Shown here: piece by piece, positions 17,647 through 27,873 of the stretch
How the letters are laid out: every line of letters begins with the position of its first letter
Numbering within the stretch: position 1 is the first letter of the stretch
NCBI RefSeq assembly: GCF_001570765.1
Contig: NZ_BCSH01000006.1
Coordinates: 62,001-126,000 of the forward strand
Direction of reading: 5' to 3'
DNA length: 64,000 nt
Source: Nocardiopsis listeri NBRC 13360
GTDB taxonomy: Bacteria > Actinomycetota > Actinomycetes > Streptosporangiales > Streptosporangiaceae
The notes under the pieces: model-generated
What the model was told of the DNA's origin: nothing
The model's input: only the letters and a program-made list of their open reading frames with translations
Databases searched by the model: none
Translations under genes and position numbers: made by a program

Positions 17647-19126
17647 GGTGCTCGGCCGCCCAGGAGCGCAGCTCCGCGGCGGCGTCCTCCTTTGGCATGG
17701 GGCCGTTCTCCAGGCGCAGTTCCAGCAGGAACCGGTAGGCCTTGCCGATCAGGGGGCCGGGCTCGACACCGAGGATCTCCTGGATCTCGTTGCCGTCCAG
17801 GTCGGGCCGGATCTTGTCCAGCTCCTCCTGTTCGGCGAGTTCGGAGATGCGTCGCTCCATGTCGTCGTAGGAACGCGAGAGCGTCGCGGCCTTGCGCCGG
17901 TTACGGGTGGTGCAGTCCGCGCGCGTGAGGATGTGCAACCGCTCCAGCTGGTCACCGGCGTCACGGGCGTAGCGGCGCACGGCGGAGTCGGTCCACTCCC
18001 CCTTGCCGTAGCCGTGGAAGCGAAGGTGCAGTGCGACGAGGTTGCCGACCTGGGTGATCACGTCCTTGGGGAAGCGCAGCGCGGTGAGCCGCTTGCGGCT
18101 CATGGAGGCGCCCACCACCTCGTGGTGGTGGAAGGTCACCCGGTTGCCGCCCTCGAAGGAGCGGGTCTTGGGCTTGCCGATGTCGTGCAGCAGCGCGGCC
18201 AGGCGCAGCACCAGGTCGGGTTCGTGCCCACGGGAACGCTCCAGTTCCATGGCCTGGTCCAGAACGGTGAGCGAGTGCTCGTATACGTCCTTGTGCCGGT
18301 GGTGCTCGTCGATCTCCAGGCGCATCTTGGGGATCTCCGGGAGCACGTACTCGGCGATGCCCAGGTCCACCATGAGTTCGATGCCCCGGCGCGGGTTCGG
18401 GCTGAGCATGAGCTTGGTGAGCTCGTCGCGGATGCGTTCGGCGGAGACGATGGAGAGCCGGTCCGCCATGTTCCGGGCGGCCTCGGCCACCTCGGGGGCC
18501 AGCCCGAAACCGAGCTGGGCGGCGAAGCGCACCGCTCGCATGATGCGCAGCGGGTCGTCGCTGAAGGAGTCCTCCGGGCGCCCCGGCGTGCGCAGGATCT
18601 TGTCCCGCAGGTCGGACAGGCCACCGAAGGGGTCCACGAACTCGACGTCGGGAAGGCGCACCGCCATCGCGTTCACCGTGAAGTCGCGGCGCAGCAGATC
18701 GTCGTGGATGTCGGTGCCGTAGGACACCTCGGGCTTGCGTGACTTGGGAGAGTAGTCCTCGCTGCGGTAGGTGGTGATCTCCAGTTGGAGCCCCCTCTTG
18801 CGCAGACCGACCGTGCCGAACTCGATGCCGACGGTCCACACCGAGTCCGCCCAGCCGTCGACCAGCTTCAGGATCTGCTGGGGTACGGCGTCGGTGGTGA
18901 GGTCCACGTCGTTGGAGACACGCCCGAGGAGAGCGTCGCGCACCGGCCCACCGACTATGGCGAGTTGGTGGTCGTGCGCGGCGAAACGGTCCCCGAGGTC
19001 CTCGGGGACCGGGCGGATCGAGTCGATCAACGCGGTGATCGCCGCCCGCTGCTCACCGGTCGGCTCGTTCACCACGGGCCGGGTAGGGGCGGTGTCGTTC
19101 TCACTCGAAAACTCTGTGTTCGGCAC
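17624..19126 (-). CDS. cca: CCA tRNA nucleotidyltransferase
   Basis: Adds or repairs the 3' CCA end of tRNAs. The 500-residue protein has the class II polymerase-beta head with IVGGPVRDALLGRVSNDVDL (GGxVRD and DxD), the RRDFTVNAMAV and PLRIMRAVRFAAQLGF blocks, and a C-terminal HD domain (LRLAALLHDIGKPKT, HHHEVVGA). GTG 19126 is the best start; TTAATCT about 8 nt upstream suggests a leaderless message. Its place next to the DUF6049-MurJ block is a conserved actinobacterial arrangement. Confidence 0.93.
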   Translation of the reverse strand: MPNTEFSSENDTAPTRPVVNEPTGEQRAAITALIDSIRPVPEDLGDRFAAHDHQLAIVGGPVRDALLGRVSNDVDLTTDAVPQQILKLVDGWADSVWTVGIEFGTVGLRKRGLQLEITTYRSEDYSPKSRKPEVSYGTDIHDDLLRRDFTVNAMAVRLPDVEFVDPFGGLSDLRDKILRTPGRPEDSFSDDPLRIMRAVRFAAQLGFGLAPEVAEAARNMADRLSIVSAERIRDELTKLMLSPNPRRGIELMVDLGIAEYVLPEIPKMRLEIDEHHRHKDVYEHSLTVLDQAMELERSRGHEPDLVLRLAALLHDIGKPKTRSFEGGNRVTFHHHEVVGASMSRKRLTALRFPKDVITQVGNLVALHLRFHGYGKGEWTDSAVRRYARDAGDQLERLHILTRADCTTRNRRKAATLSRSYDDMERRISELAEQEELDKIRPDLDGNEIQEILGVEPGPLIGKAYRFLLELRLENGPMPKEDAAAELRSWAAEHLRDVDPA

Positions 19127-19294
19127 ACCACGCAGATTAAGCGGCCGCACGGGGTGACCGCGAATCGCCGACCTGCTCGCGTCGCCCCTGGCGCGCACCC
19201 TGCACCGGATGAAAGGCTGTCCTCCCGTCACGTGCCGGGGCACCGGGCGCACCAGAACCCGGGTTCGGTGGACACGGTATCTTCTGGTGGAGTG

Positions 19295-22054
19295 GTGGCC
19301 CGTCACTTTCGTCCTGCGGCCACCGGCCCCGCCTCACGCCGAGCGCGCCGCGCGGGCACCCCGATCCGTCCCCGCCCCGTCACTTCACGTTCCCGGCGGG
19401 ACGGACCCCTGGCCCCGAATCAGGAAACCGGTCAAGCGTTGCGTCGAACTGCTTCCGCGGCCGCGGTCATGGCCATGACCGCCGCGCTGCTCCCGATCCC
19501 GGCCACGCTCTCACCCGTCGCGGCGGAACCCGAGAACGAGGAGTCGGTGCCTCCGATCGTCGTGGACCGCATCACGCCGGACGCCATCGACGAGGACAGC
19601 ACGCTGCGCGTGTCGGGTGAGGTGACCAACGACACCGACGCCTCGGTCGAGGACGTCACCGTCCGGATCCGTTACTCACGGCGCTCCTTCGACACCCGTG
19701 AGGAGATGGACGAGTTCGCCACCGGCGACGGCCGGCAGCCGGACACCGAGGGGCCGGAGAAGGAGTTCAAGGGCGCGTTGGAGCCCGACCAGGGCCTGGA
19801 GTACTCGCTCAGCACCCCGGCGGAGGATCTCGACCTGGGCTCCTACGGCGTCTACCCCATGGTCGTGGAGGCCCTGGACGGCGACGGCGAACGGTTGGGC
19901 GCGCAGTACACCTTCCTCCCCTACACCGGGAACGACGACGTCGACGAACTCGATCTGGCGTGGGTCTGGCCGCTGATGGACGAACCACAGCGCGCCGACG
20001 ACGACACCTTCCTGAGCGAGGACCTGCACTCGTCCGTGGCCGAGGAGGGGCGTCTGGGCCGTCTCCTGGCCGCCGGCGCCCAGACCCCCCTGTCCTTCGA
20101 TCCCGGCGACGAGGACCTCGTCGATGAGCTCGGACTGGAGGAGGAAGAACCCTCGGAGGACGATCCCTCACCCGACCCCGAGAGCCCGACGGCCGAGGAA
20201 TCCCCGGACGAGGCGTCCCCCGGCGATGAACCCACCGAGGACGACGCCACCGAGGAGGATGCTCCCCCCTCCCCCGAGGCGAGCGCGTCTGTGGAGGACG
20301 GCGCCACGGAGGCCCCGGACGCGCCCGAGGAGACCGAAGAGGGTGCGAACAATGTCCCCACTCGGACCGAGGGCGTCCCCATCACCTGGGCGGTCGACCC
20401 CGGGACCATGGACGACGTCCTGCGCATCGCAGTGGAGGAACACGACGTCCTGGAGGATCTGCTGGAGGTCCCCGGCGGGGCCGAACCGGAACGCCACCAG
20501 CGCGCCGCCGACGTTCCCGCCCAGGTGTGGCTGCGCGAGGCCCGTCGGGTCCTGCCCGCCGACACCGTCGTGACCACCCCGTACGCCAACGCCGACCTGG
20601 TCGCGCTGTTGCGCAACGACCTGCACGTCGACGCCGACGCCTCCCTGACCCTGGCCCAGGAGGCGGTGCGCCGCTCCCTGGCGATGGAGCCCGACTCCAG
20701 GTACGCGTTCCCGGCACGCGGTCTCATGGACGAGAACGTCCAGCAGCTGTACGCATCGCACGACGCCCACCGATTCATCCTTCGCGAGTCGGCGATGCCG
20801 ACCGCGTCCTGGCTCTCCACCACCCCCACCGCGCAGGCGCCCCTCGCGGCCGGCGAGGACGACGAGGAGGACCCGTTCGCCCTGGTCGCGGACGCGGGCC
20901 TGACCGAGGTGCTGTCCATGCCCTCGCACGGCCCCGGTGAGTCCGCCCTGGCCTTGCAACGGTTCGCCGCGGAGACCGCGATGATCGCCGCCGAGAACGT
21001 CGACGACGACCGCGTCGTGGTGGCCGCTCCCCCGGCCGGTTGGGACCCGGGCACGGAACTGGCGTCCGGTGTCCTCGAAGCCACCGAGGACCTGCCGTGG
21101 CTCTCCCCCGCACGTCTGGACGAGGTCGAGCCGCCCTCCCAGGACGGCCAGGAGGAGACCCGGTCGGAGCTGCGTTACCCGGATCGGGCCGCCGAACAGG
21201 AGCTCGGCTCCGGCTACCTCGGCGAGGTCGAGGACGTGAGTCGGGACGTGCGCCTGTTCAACAGCATCCTCGTCGGGGACAGCGACCCCTTCCGCCCGGC
21301 CATCGTGCGTCTGGAGTCGGTGTACTGGCGTGAGCGCGAGGCCCTGGCCGGGGCGACCCGTTCGGTGGTCGGTCAGTCGGTGCAGGATCGTATGCAGGAC
21401 GTGCGGGTCATCCCGGGCGAACCGGTGACCCTGGCCAGCAGCACCGGGATCACCGGGGTACTCGTCGCCAACGACCTGGAGGACGAGTCGGTCTACGTAC
21501 ACCTGTCGATCTACTCGGAGAACGCCGAACGGCTCGGCATCGGCACCTACACGTCCGACTTCCAGATCGCCCCGGGCGCCAAGACGACCGTCTACGTGCC
21601 GCTCTCGGCGAGGATCAACGGGACCACGGCGGTCCACGTGAGCCTGCAGAACTCCAACGGTGAGCCGATCAGCCCGCAGGACACCGTGATCCAGGTGAAC
21701 GCCACGGGTCTGGGCACACAGGCACTGCTCATCAGCGGGATCGGGCTGCTGATCCTGATCGCCGCCCTGGCACCGAGGGCACTGCGCAAGTGGGCCCGCC
21801 GACAGGCCGCCAAGGCCAAGGCGTCCGAGGAAGGCGACCCTGACCGCGACGACCGCGGCGACCGCGACGAGGACGACGAGACCGAAGAGGAACCGGGCGA
21901 CGGCGAGGACGCGAAGTCCGAGCAGGACGCGAAGGACACCGAGCCCGAGGGCACGTCCCGTTCCGAGGACTCATCCGACTCCGAGGGCGAGTCCGCCCCC
22001 GAGGACGGCGAACCCGGCGAGGACCGGTCGAATGACGGCGACACCCGCGCGTGA
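19295..22054 (+). CDS. DUF6049 family secreted/membrane protein
   Basis: A protein of about 919 residues encoded upstream of murJ, as in mycobacteria (Rv3909) and streptomycetes. After a basic head of about 60 residues comes a signal sequence (AAVMAMTAALLPIPATLSPV). A beta-rich extracellular part follows, interrupted by an acidic Glu/Pro/Ser-rich linker around residues 270-350. Near the C-terminus is one membrane segment (ALLISGIGLLILIAALAPRA), then a basic patch and a highly acidic cytoplasmic tail. Function is unknown; gene order suggests a role with MurJ in envelope assembly. Start uncertain: GTG 19292 or 19295 behind GGTGGAG. Confidence 0.82.
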   Translation: MARHFRPAATGPASRRARRAGTPIRPRPVTSRSRRDGPLAPNQETGQALRRTASAAAVMAMTAALLPIPATLSPVAAEPENEESVPPIVVDRITPDAIDEDSTLRVSGEVTNDTDASVEDVTVRIRYSRRSFDTREEMDEFATGDGRQPDTEGPEKEFKGALEPDQGLEYSLSTPAEDLDLGSYGVYPMVVEALDGDGERLGAQYTFLPYTGNDDVDELDLAWVWPLMDEPQRADDDTFLSEDLHSSVAEEGRLGRLLAAGAQTPLSFDPGDEDLVDELGLEEEEPSEDDPSPDPESPTAEESPDEASPGDEPTEDDATEEDAPPSPEASASVEDGATEAPDAPEETEEGANNVPTRTEGVPITWAVDPGTMDDVLRIAVEEHDVLEDLLEVPGGAEPERHQRAADVPAQVWLREARRVLPADTVVTTPYANADLVALLRNDLHVDADASLTLAQEAVRRSLAMEPDSRYAFPARGLMDENVQQLYASHDAHRFILRESAMPTASWLSTTPTAQAPLAAGEDDEEDPFALVADAGLTEVLSMPSHGPGESALALQRFAAETAMIAAENVDDDRVVVAAPPAGWDPGTELASGVLEATEDLPWLSPARLDEVEPPSQDGQEETRSELRYPDRAAEQELGSGYLGEVEDVSRDVRLFNSILVGDSDPFRPAIVRLESVYWREREALAGATRSVVGQSVQDRMQDVRVIPGEPVTLASSTGITGVLVANDLEDESVYVHLSIYSENAERLGIGTYTSDFQIAPGAKTTVYVPLSARINGTTAVHVSLQNSNGEPISPQDTVIQVNATGLGTQALLISGIGLLILIAALAPRALRKWARRQAAKAKASEEGDPDRDDRGDRDEDDETEEEPGDGEDAKSEQDAKDTEPEGTSRSEDSSDSEGESAPEDGEPGEDRSNDGDTRA

Positions 22055-22078
22055 AGCCCGAAGCCGTGTCGACGAGAT

Positions 22079-22110
22079 GACGGGGCGACATGACGACATG
22101 TCGCCCCGTC
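22079..22110 (+). terminator. GTCGAC-family hairpin, probable terminator of the DUF6049 gene
   Basis: Perfect 13-bp arms GACGGGGCGACAT / ATGTCGCCCCGTC with a 6-nt loop, 25 bp after the stop, flanked by GTCGACGAG and GTCGACCTG. Both a good terminator and a member of the dispersed GTCGAC palindrome family. Confidence 0.75.
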
Positions 22111-22214
22111 GACCTGTTCCCTTGTCCACACGGCACCACGCCCGCACCCCTCACGAGGCTCCGGCTCCCGGAGTCGCGTCTCGATACCTCCGATGAAAGG
22201 AATCCTGATCCACG

Positions 22215-24056
22215 GTGGTCACCGAATCCCCTAACGGCGAAGAACAACCCCCTCGTTACTCGCCGAGGCACAGTAAGCACTTCGACGGTCCCCTCCCGGG
22301 CGATAGCGCGACCCGGCCCTACTCGGGCTCGGCGCCCTCCTACGAGGAGGGTGAGTTCCCCGAGTCCGCGGGCGCCCCACGTGACCCCGCGCCCGGCGCC
22401 GAACCCGTGGCGGACAAGCCCGCGACGGACGAGGGCTCCGGCGGCATGATGCGCTCCAGCGCGATCATGGCCGTGGGGACCATGGCCTCCCGACTGACCG
22501 GCTTCGCGCGGACCATCGTGTTGGCCGCGGCCATCGGCACCCACCTGCTCGGTGACGCGTACCACACGGCGCACACGATCCCCTTCATCCTGAACGACCT
22601 GCTCATCGGTGGTCTGATGGCCTCCGTGGTCATCCCGTTCCTGGTCAAGCGCCGCAAGAACGACCTGGACGGCGGCAAGGCCACCGAGGACCGCCTGTTC
22701 ACATCGATGGCGCTGGCGCTGCTGGCGGTGACCACGGTCGCGATCCTGGCCGCCGAGGGCCTGATCTGGCTGTACGGCTCCCGGTTCACCCCGCTACAGT
22801 TCGAGACGTCCGTCTACCTGGCGCGTTTCCTGCTCTCGCAGATCTTCTTCGTGGGTCTGAGCGGCCTGCTCAGCGCGATGCTCAACACCCGCAACAAGTT
22901 CGGCGCCGCGGTGTGGGCTCCGGTGCTGAACAACGTCATCATCATGTGCGTGGCCGGGCTGTTCCTGGCCGTGGCCGGCCCTGGGAAGACCCCCGACACG
23001 GTCACCGGAGCCGAGCTGACCCTGCTGGGCGCGGGCACCGCGGCGGGCATGGCCATTCAGGCCCTGGTCCTGTTCATCGCCCTGTCCCGCACCGGTTACC
23101 GGTGGCGTCCCCGGCTCGACCTGCGCGGCTCCGGACTCGGCGAGGCGCTCCGAACGGCCGGCTGGATGATGCTCTACACCCTGCTCACCCAGGCCGGGCT
23201 GTGGATCACCACCAACATCGCCAACGCCGCCAACGTCGCGAGCATCGAAGAGGGCCTGGACGTGGGTGCGGGCATCAGCGCCTACAACCTGGCCTACCAG
23301 CTCTTCCAGCTGCCCTACGCGATCATCGCGGTCTCGCTGATCACCGTGCTCCTGCCCCGCATGAGCGCACACGCCGACGACCGGAACTGGGACGCGGTCC
23401 GCTCGGACTTCTCCCGCACCCTGAGGATCTCCGCCTTCGTGCTGGTGCCGACCGCCTTCGCGGTCGCGATGTTCGCCGAGCCGTTGTCCGTCCTGGCCTT
23501 CGCTCGCGGGTCGGTCTCGGTGGCCGACGCATCCGCCATCGGCCAGATCCTCGCGGTGATGTCGCTCGGCCTGGTGCCGTTCACGGTCTTCCAGCTGATG
23601 CTGCGCGTCTTCTTCGCCATGGGCGACACGAAGACCCCCGCCCTCATCGGTGGCGCGAACCTCGCCGTGCACAGCGCGCTGGCCTTCGTGGCCTACCTGC
23701 TGCTGCCGCCGAACATGGTCGTGGTCGGTGTCGCCTCGGGCTTCATGCTGTCGTTCCTGTCCGGCCTGACCATCGCCGGTCAGGTGATCAGTCGTCGTAT
23801 CGGGGGACTTGACGGAAAGCACGTGCTTGGCACATTGTTGCGGCTGCACCTGGCCGTCATCCCCAGCATCGCGGCGGGCTTCGGTGTGCTCTGGTTCTTC
23901 GACGCCTACGTCGGTCCCGGTCCGTTCACCTACGTCGGCGCTCCCCTGGTGGGTTGCGTCGCCGGTGCCCTGCTCTTCCTCGTCTCCGCGCGCGTGCTGC
24001 GCGTGCCGGAACTGAGCGCCGCGGTGGAACTGATCCGCGGCCGGCTGCGTCGATGA
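22215..24056 (+). CDS. murJ: Lipid II flippase MurJ (first tandem copy)
   Basis: A 613-residue membrane protein of the MOP superfamily that moves lipid II across the membrane for peptidoglycan synthesis. A hydrophilic head of about 75 residues precedes 14 predicted membrane segments. MurJ features: SSAIMAVGTMASRLTGFART near the first segment, the cytoplasmic loop VIPFLVKRRKN, NTRNKFGAAVWAPVLNN, and LPYAIIAVSLITVLLPRMSA. The start GTG 22215 follows AAGGA at a long distance, so it may be adjusted. A paralogous murJ lies 81 bp downstream, so the copies are probably co-transcribed. Confidence 0.92.
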   Translation: MVTESPNGEEQPPRYSPRHSKHFDGPLPGDSATRPYSGSAPSYEEGEFPESAGAPRDPAPGAEPVADKPATDEGSGGMMRSSAIMAVGTMASRLTGFARTIVLAAAIGTHLLGDAYHTAHTIPFILNDLLIGGLMASVVIPFLVKRRKNDLDGGKATEDRLFTSMALALLAVTTVAILAAEGLIWLYGSRFTPLQFETSVYLARFLLSQIFFVGLSGLLSAMLNTRNKFGAAVWAPVLNNVIIMCVAGLFLAVAGPGKTPDTVTGAELTLLGAGTAAGMAIQALVLFIALSRTGYRWRPRLDLRGSGLGEALRTAGWMMLYTLLTQAGLWITTNIANAANVASIEEGLDVGAGISAYNLAYQLFQLPYAIIAVSLITVLLPRMSAHADDRNWDAVRSDFSRTLRISAFVLVPTAFAVAMFAEPLSVLAFARGSVSVADASAIGQILAVMSLGLVPFTVFQLMLRVFFAMGDTKTPALIGGANLAVHSALAFVAYLLLPPNMVVVGVASGFMLSFLSGLTIAGQVISRRIGGLDGKHVLGTLLRLHLAVIPSIAAGFGVLWFFDAYVGPGPFTYVGAPLVGCVAGALLFLVSARVLRVPELSAAVELIRGRLRR

Positions 24057-24137
24057 TGAACGTCCCCCTGTTCCGGCCTCGTACCCGCCGGCGCACGAAC
24101 CCGTAGCCGTACTCAGTCAGAAAAGGACCGCCCGACG

Positions 24138-26018
24138 GTGTCCAGCGACAACCCCCGTCAGTACGCCGACGGTTCCCGGAACGGACCCGAGGAACATCCG
24201 AAGCAACGCTCCGGCCGCCAGATGGTGATGCCGGAGGACGTACTCGACGCGTACGAACGTTCAGAACCTCAGGGCGAACCCGAGACCGGCCTGAAGACCC
24301 TCCGGGATCCGAGCGACATCGGTGACGTGGGTACCGCGGACCGCGCCGGTATGGAGGACGGCGACGAGATCGGTGGGTCGTCCCACACCGGTCCGGGCAA
24401 CATCGCCAAGTCGACCGCGATCATGGCGGTCGGCACGATCGCCTCGCGTGTGACCGGGTTCGTCCGGACCATCGTCCTGGCCGCCGCGATCGGCACCCAG
24501 CTGCTGGGCGATGCCTACCAGACCGCGGGCATGGTCCCGTACATGATCTACGACCTGCTCATCGGCGGGTTGTTGGCCAGCGTGTTCGTGCCGTTCCTGG
24601 TCAAGCGGCGCAAGTTCGACCAGGACGGCGGCGACAAGACCGAACAGCGTCTGGTCACCCTGATGCTGCTCGGTCTGTTCGTACTGACCCTGGTCTCGGT
24701 ACTGATCGCCGAGTGGTTCATCAGGATCTACGCGGGCGGGTTCATCGGGGCGCAGTACGACGTCTCGGTGATCCTCGCCCGGTACCTGGTGCTACAGATC
24801 TTCTTCATCGGCGCCAGCGGTCTGGCCAGCGCGATGCTGAACGCGCGGAACAAGTTCGGTGCCCCCATGTGGGCTCCGGTGCTGAACAACCTCGTGATCA
24901 TCGGCATCTGCCTGTGGTTCCTGAGCATCGCCGGTCCGGGACGGACCCCGGAGACCATCACGCAGGGCGAGATCGCGCTGTTGGGTCTGGGGACCGCGCT
25001 GGGCCAGGTCGTGCAGGCCGCCGTGCTGATCTGGGCGCTGTTCGCGGCGGGCTTCCGCTGGCGACCGCGTCTGGACCTGCGGGGTTCGGGCCTGGGTGAG
25101 GCGGCCGGCGCCGCCTCCTGGATGATGCTGTACATCGTGGTCGCGCAGGTGGGCGCCCTCGTCTCCACCAACGTCGCCACGCGCGCCGGTGCGATGTCGG
25201 CGGAGCTGGGTTACGACAGCGGATCGGGCATCGCGGCCTACAAGTTCGCCTCGATGCTGTTCCAGCTGCCGTACGCGATCATCGCGGTCTCGGTGATCAC
25301 GGCGTTGCTGCCCCGCATGAGCGAACACGTCGCGGCCGGGCGCAAGGACCAGGTCCGCAGTGACTTCTCCCGGGGCTTCCGCCTCTCCTCGGTGCTGATC
25401 GTGCCGATCGCGGTGGCGATGATCGTCTTCGCCATCCCGTTCTGCGTGATGATCTACGCGCAGGGCAGCACGAGCGCCGAGGACGCCACGGCCATCGGTC
25501 GCATCCTGATGGTCTTCTGCGTGATGTTGATCCCGTTCACGCTGTTCCAGTTGCAGATGCGCGTCTTCTACGCGCTGGGCGACACCCGCACGCCCGCCCT
25601 GGTGGCGATCCCCTCGGAGCTCACGCACGCGATCACCGGTGTCGCCCTGCTGTTCGTGTTCGCGGACGCCCCGCAGCACATCGTGGTGTGGTTGCCGGTC
25701 CCCTACGGCCTGTACTACATCGTGGGTTCGGCGATCATGTGGTACATCCTCCACAAGCGACTCAACGGCCTGGACGGGCGTCGCACCGTGGCCACCTTGT
25801 TCAAGTTGCACCTGGCAACCGTCCCCGCGGCCCTCTTCGGCGTCCTGATGCTCGTGGTCTTCAACGGTCTGCCCGGTGATCTGTGGCCGGCCCTCTCTTC
25901 GATGGTGGCCGGAGGCCTGGTAGGTGCCGTACTGTTCGTGGTCGCGGCCAAGTTCCTCAATGTGTCAGAAGTCACATCGTTCCTGGATTTGCTCAAGACA
26001 CGCCTACGACGCCGCTGA
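24138..26018 (+). CDS. murJ: Lipid II flippase MurJ (second tandem copy)
   Basis: A 626-residue paralogue of the preceding gene. It has the same architecture: a hydrophilic head of about 90 residues, then STAIMAVGTIASRVTGFVRT, VFVPFLVKRRKF, NARNKFGAPMWAPVLNN and LPYAIIAVSVITALLPRMSE. The core motifs are nearly the same but the heads share no obvious similarity. One copy may be the main flippase, the other specialised (for example for septation or sporulation); that is inference. The pseudokinase gene downstream corresponds to the part fused to MurJ in mycobacteria. Confidence 0.92.
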   Translation: MSSDNPRQYADGSRNGPEEHPKQRSGRQMVMPEDVLDAYERSEPQGEPETGLKTLRDPSDIGDVGTADRAGMEDGDEIGGSSHTGPGNIAKSTAIMAVGTIASRVTGFVRTIVLAAAIGTQLLGDAYQTAGMVPYMIYDLLIGGLLASVFVPFLVKRRKFDQDGGDKTEQRLVTLMLLGLFVLTLVSVLIAEWFIRIYAGGFIGAQYDVSVILARYLVLQIFFIGASGLASAMLNARNKFGAPMWAPVLNNLVIIGICLWFLSIAGPGRTPETITQGEIALLGLGTALGQVVQAAVLIWALFAAGFRWRPRLDLRGSGLGEAAGAASWMMLYIVVAQVGALVSTNVATRAGAMSAELGYDSGSGIAAYKFASMLFQLPYAIIAVSVITALLPRMSEHVAAGRKDQVRSDFSRGFRLSSVLIVPIAVAMIVFAIPFCVMIYAQGSTSAEDATAIGRILMVFCVMLIPFTLFQLQMRVFYALGDTRTPALVAIPSELTHAITGVALLFVFADAPQHIVVWLPVPYGLYYIVGSAIMWYILHKRLNGLDGRRTVATLFKLHLATVPAALFGVLMLVVFNGLPGDLWPALSSMVAGGLVGAVLFVVAAKFLNVSEVTSFLDLLKTRLRRR

Positions 26019-26264
26019 TCACCTGGAATGGATGACCTTGGGTAGTCGGATACGAATACGTCCAGGAAGGTGGATGGGTAATCAATGTCCTCCAAAGAGG
26101 CTGTTCACGCGTCCTAGCATGGACAGAGACCGCTTTACCGCCAGAGCATCGTTTATCCGAGCTGCCCGAAGGGAGGCTGGGGACAGCAAACAGGGCCGAC
26201 CCCCTCGTGTGAACCCGCATGGGAACCACGCGACTCAGCGGCACTGGCACCCGTCACTCCCATC

Positions 26265-27839
26265 ATGAGCACCTTCCTGATCGAACCCGGGGCGAAGCTG
26301 GCCAACCGCTACCGACTCGACCACGTGGTGAGCGAGACCGGTGGTGCGACCCGGTGGAAAGCCACCGACGAGACGCTGGCGCGTCCGGTCGCGGTATGGA
26401 CCTTCGCCGACGGTTTCCCCCGAACGTCAGAGGTCGTGCGCGCCGCCAGGGCCACCAGCCGTGTGCCCGACGCACGCGTGACCCAGGTCTTCGACGCCGA
26501 CGACACCTCACCCGTCCCCTACGTGGTCGAGGAGTGGGTCATCGGCTCCTCCCTGGCCGAACTGCTCCAGCAGGGCCCCATGGAGCCCGAACGCGCCGCG
26601 GGGCTGGTCGCCGAGGCCGCCGAGGCCATCGCCGCGGCCCACGCCAACGGTCTCCACCACCTGTGCCTGTCCCCCGGCAAGCTCATGTGGAGCAGCGGCG
26701 GAGCGGTCAAGGTCACCGGTATCGGGGTGGACGCCGCGCTGTTGGGCAGCAACGTCCCCCAGCCCGGTGCCATCGACGCCCAGGGGCTGGGCAACCTGCT
26801 GTACGCGGCCCTCACCGGTTACTGGCCGGGCGGACCGCAGAGCGGCCTGCCCGGCGCCCCACAGGGACCGATGGGCCCCTACCCTCCCGGTCAGCTCCGT
26901 CAGGGCATCACCGAGCAGCTCGCCACCATCACCACCCGCGCGGCCCTGCCGCAGCTGGCCGGTCAGATGGTGCCGGGCCCACCCATCACCACCCCCGCCG
27001 AGTTCTGCGCGGCCCTGGCAGAGGTCCCCCGTCTCATCCCCCTGCCCGTGGCTCCTGCGGAGGCGGTTCCCCCGCCCGAACCCGGCACGTCCCGACGCAC
27101 GGGTGAGTTCGACACCACCACCGGCCCCCGTCGCAGCGCACGCAACGGCTCCACCGCCGCGCGTTCGGGCGGGTCCCGACCCCCGGCGAACTCACGAACG
27201 GAACAACGCGTCTCCCAGAGCCAGGGATCGTCGACCAAGCGCCTGCTCATCGGCGCCGTGGCCGTCCTGTTGTTCGCCGGTGTGGTCGCGGGTGCGTGGA
27301 CCCTCGGCACGAACCTGCGCTCGGGCGGAGGTGAGGAGGCAGATCCCAGCGCGGACGCCACCGAGGACGTCGTCGACAGCGCCGAACTGGAAGTCCTCCC
27401 CATCGCCACGTCCGACGGGTTCGACCCACTCGGTGACGGTAGCGAGCACGGGGACAAAGCCCACCTCGCCCACGACGGTGACACGAGCACCCAGTGGAAC
27501 ACCGAGGGCTACAAGGACCCGATGGGTACCGAGAAGACCGGTGTCGGTCTGCTCATCGACCTGGGGTCGGCCAAGGAGGTCCACGAGATCGACCTGGTCA
27601 CACCCGAGCAGAACTACGGCATGCAGATCCGGATCGGTGACGATGTCTCCGCCACGGACCCGGCGGCCCTCGACTCCGCTCTCCCCGTCGCATGGGAAGG
27701 CTCCGTCAACGGCTCGGAGACAGTGCAGCTCGAAGAGAGCGCGACGGGCCAGTACGTCGTGGTCTGGTTCGTCGAACTGCCCATGGACGGCGACCGCTAC
27801 CGTGGAAGCGTCAAAGAGGTCGAGGTACGCGGACTCTAG
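26265..27839 (+). CDS. Membrane-anchored pseudokinase with extracellular discoidin-like domain
   Basis: A 524-residue protein. Residues 1-270 have a Ser/Thr kinase fold without catalytic residues: the ATP lysine region reads VAVWTFA, the HRD loop reads HHLCLSPGKLMW, and DFG reads VTGIGVD. A Pro/Arg-rich linker leads to one membrane segment (LLIGAVAVLLFAGVVAGAW). The extracellular C-terminus (AHDGDTSTQWNTEGYKD; GVGLLIDLGSAKEVHEIDLV) looks like a discoidin/F5-8-type sugar-binding fold. In Mycobacterium MviN (Rv3910) equivalent domains are fused to MurJ, and its phosphorylated pseudokinase recruits FhaA to regulate cell-wall synthesis. Here the parts are separate genes. Confidence 0.85.
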   Translation: MSTFLIEPGAKLANRYRLDHVVSETGGATRWKATDETLARPVAVWTFADGFPRTSEVVRAARATSRVPDARVTQVFDADDTSPVPYVVEEWVIGSSLAELLQQGPMEPERAAGLVAEAAEAIAAAHANGLHHLCLSPGKLMWSSGGAVKVTGIGVDAALLGSNVPQPGAIDAQGLGNLLYAALTGYWPGGPQSGLPGAPQGPMGPYPPGQLRQGITEQLATITTRAALPQLAGQMVPGPPITTPAEFCAALAEVPRLIPLPVAPAEAVPPPEPGTSRRTGEFDTTTGPRRSARNGSTAARSGGSRPPANSRTEQRVSQSQGSSTKRLLIGAVAVLLFAGVVAGAWTLGTNLRSGGGEEADPSADATEDVVDSAELEVLPIATSDGFDPLGDGSEHGDKAHLAHDGDTSTQWNTEGYKDPMGTEKTGVGLLIDLGSAKEVHEIDLVTPEQNYGMQIRIGDDVSATDPAALDSALPVAWEGSVNGSETVQLEESATGQYVVVWFVELPMDGDRYRGSVKEVEVRGL

Positions 27840-27873
27840 TTCTCTCTAGTCGTGGGGTATGTGATCAGCGCTG

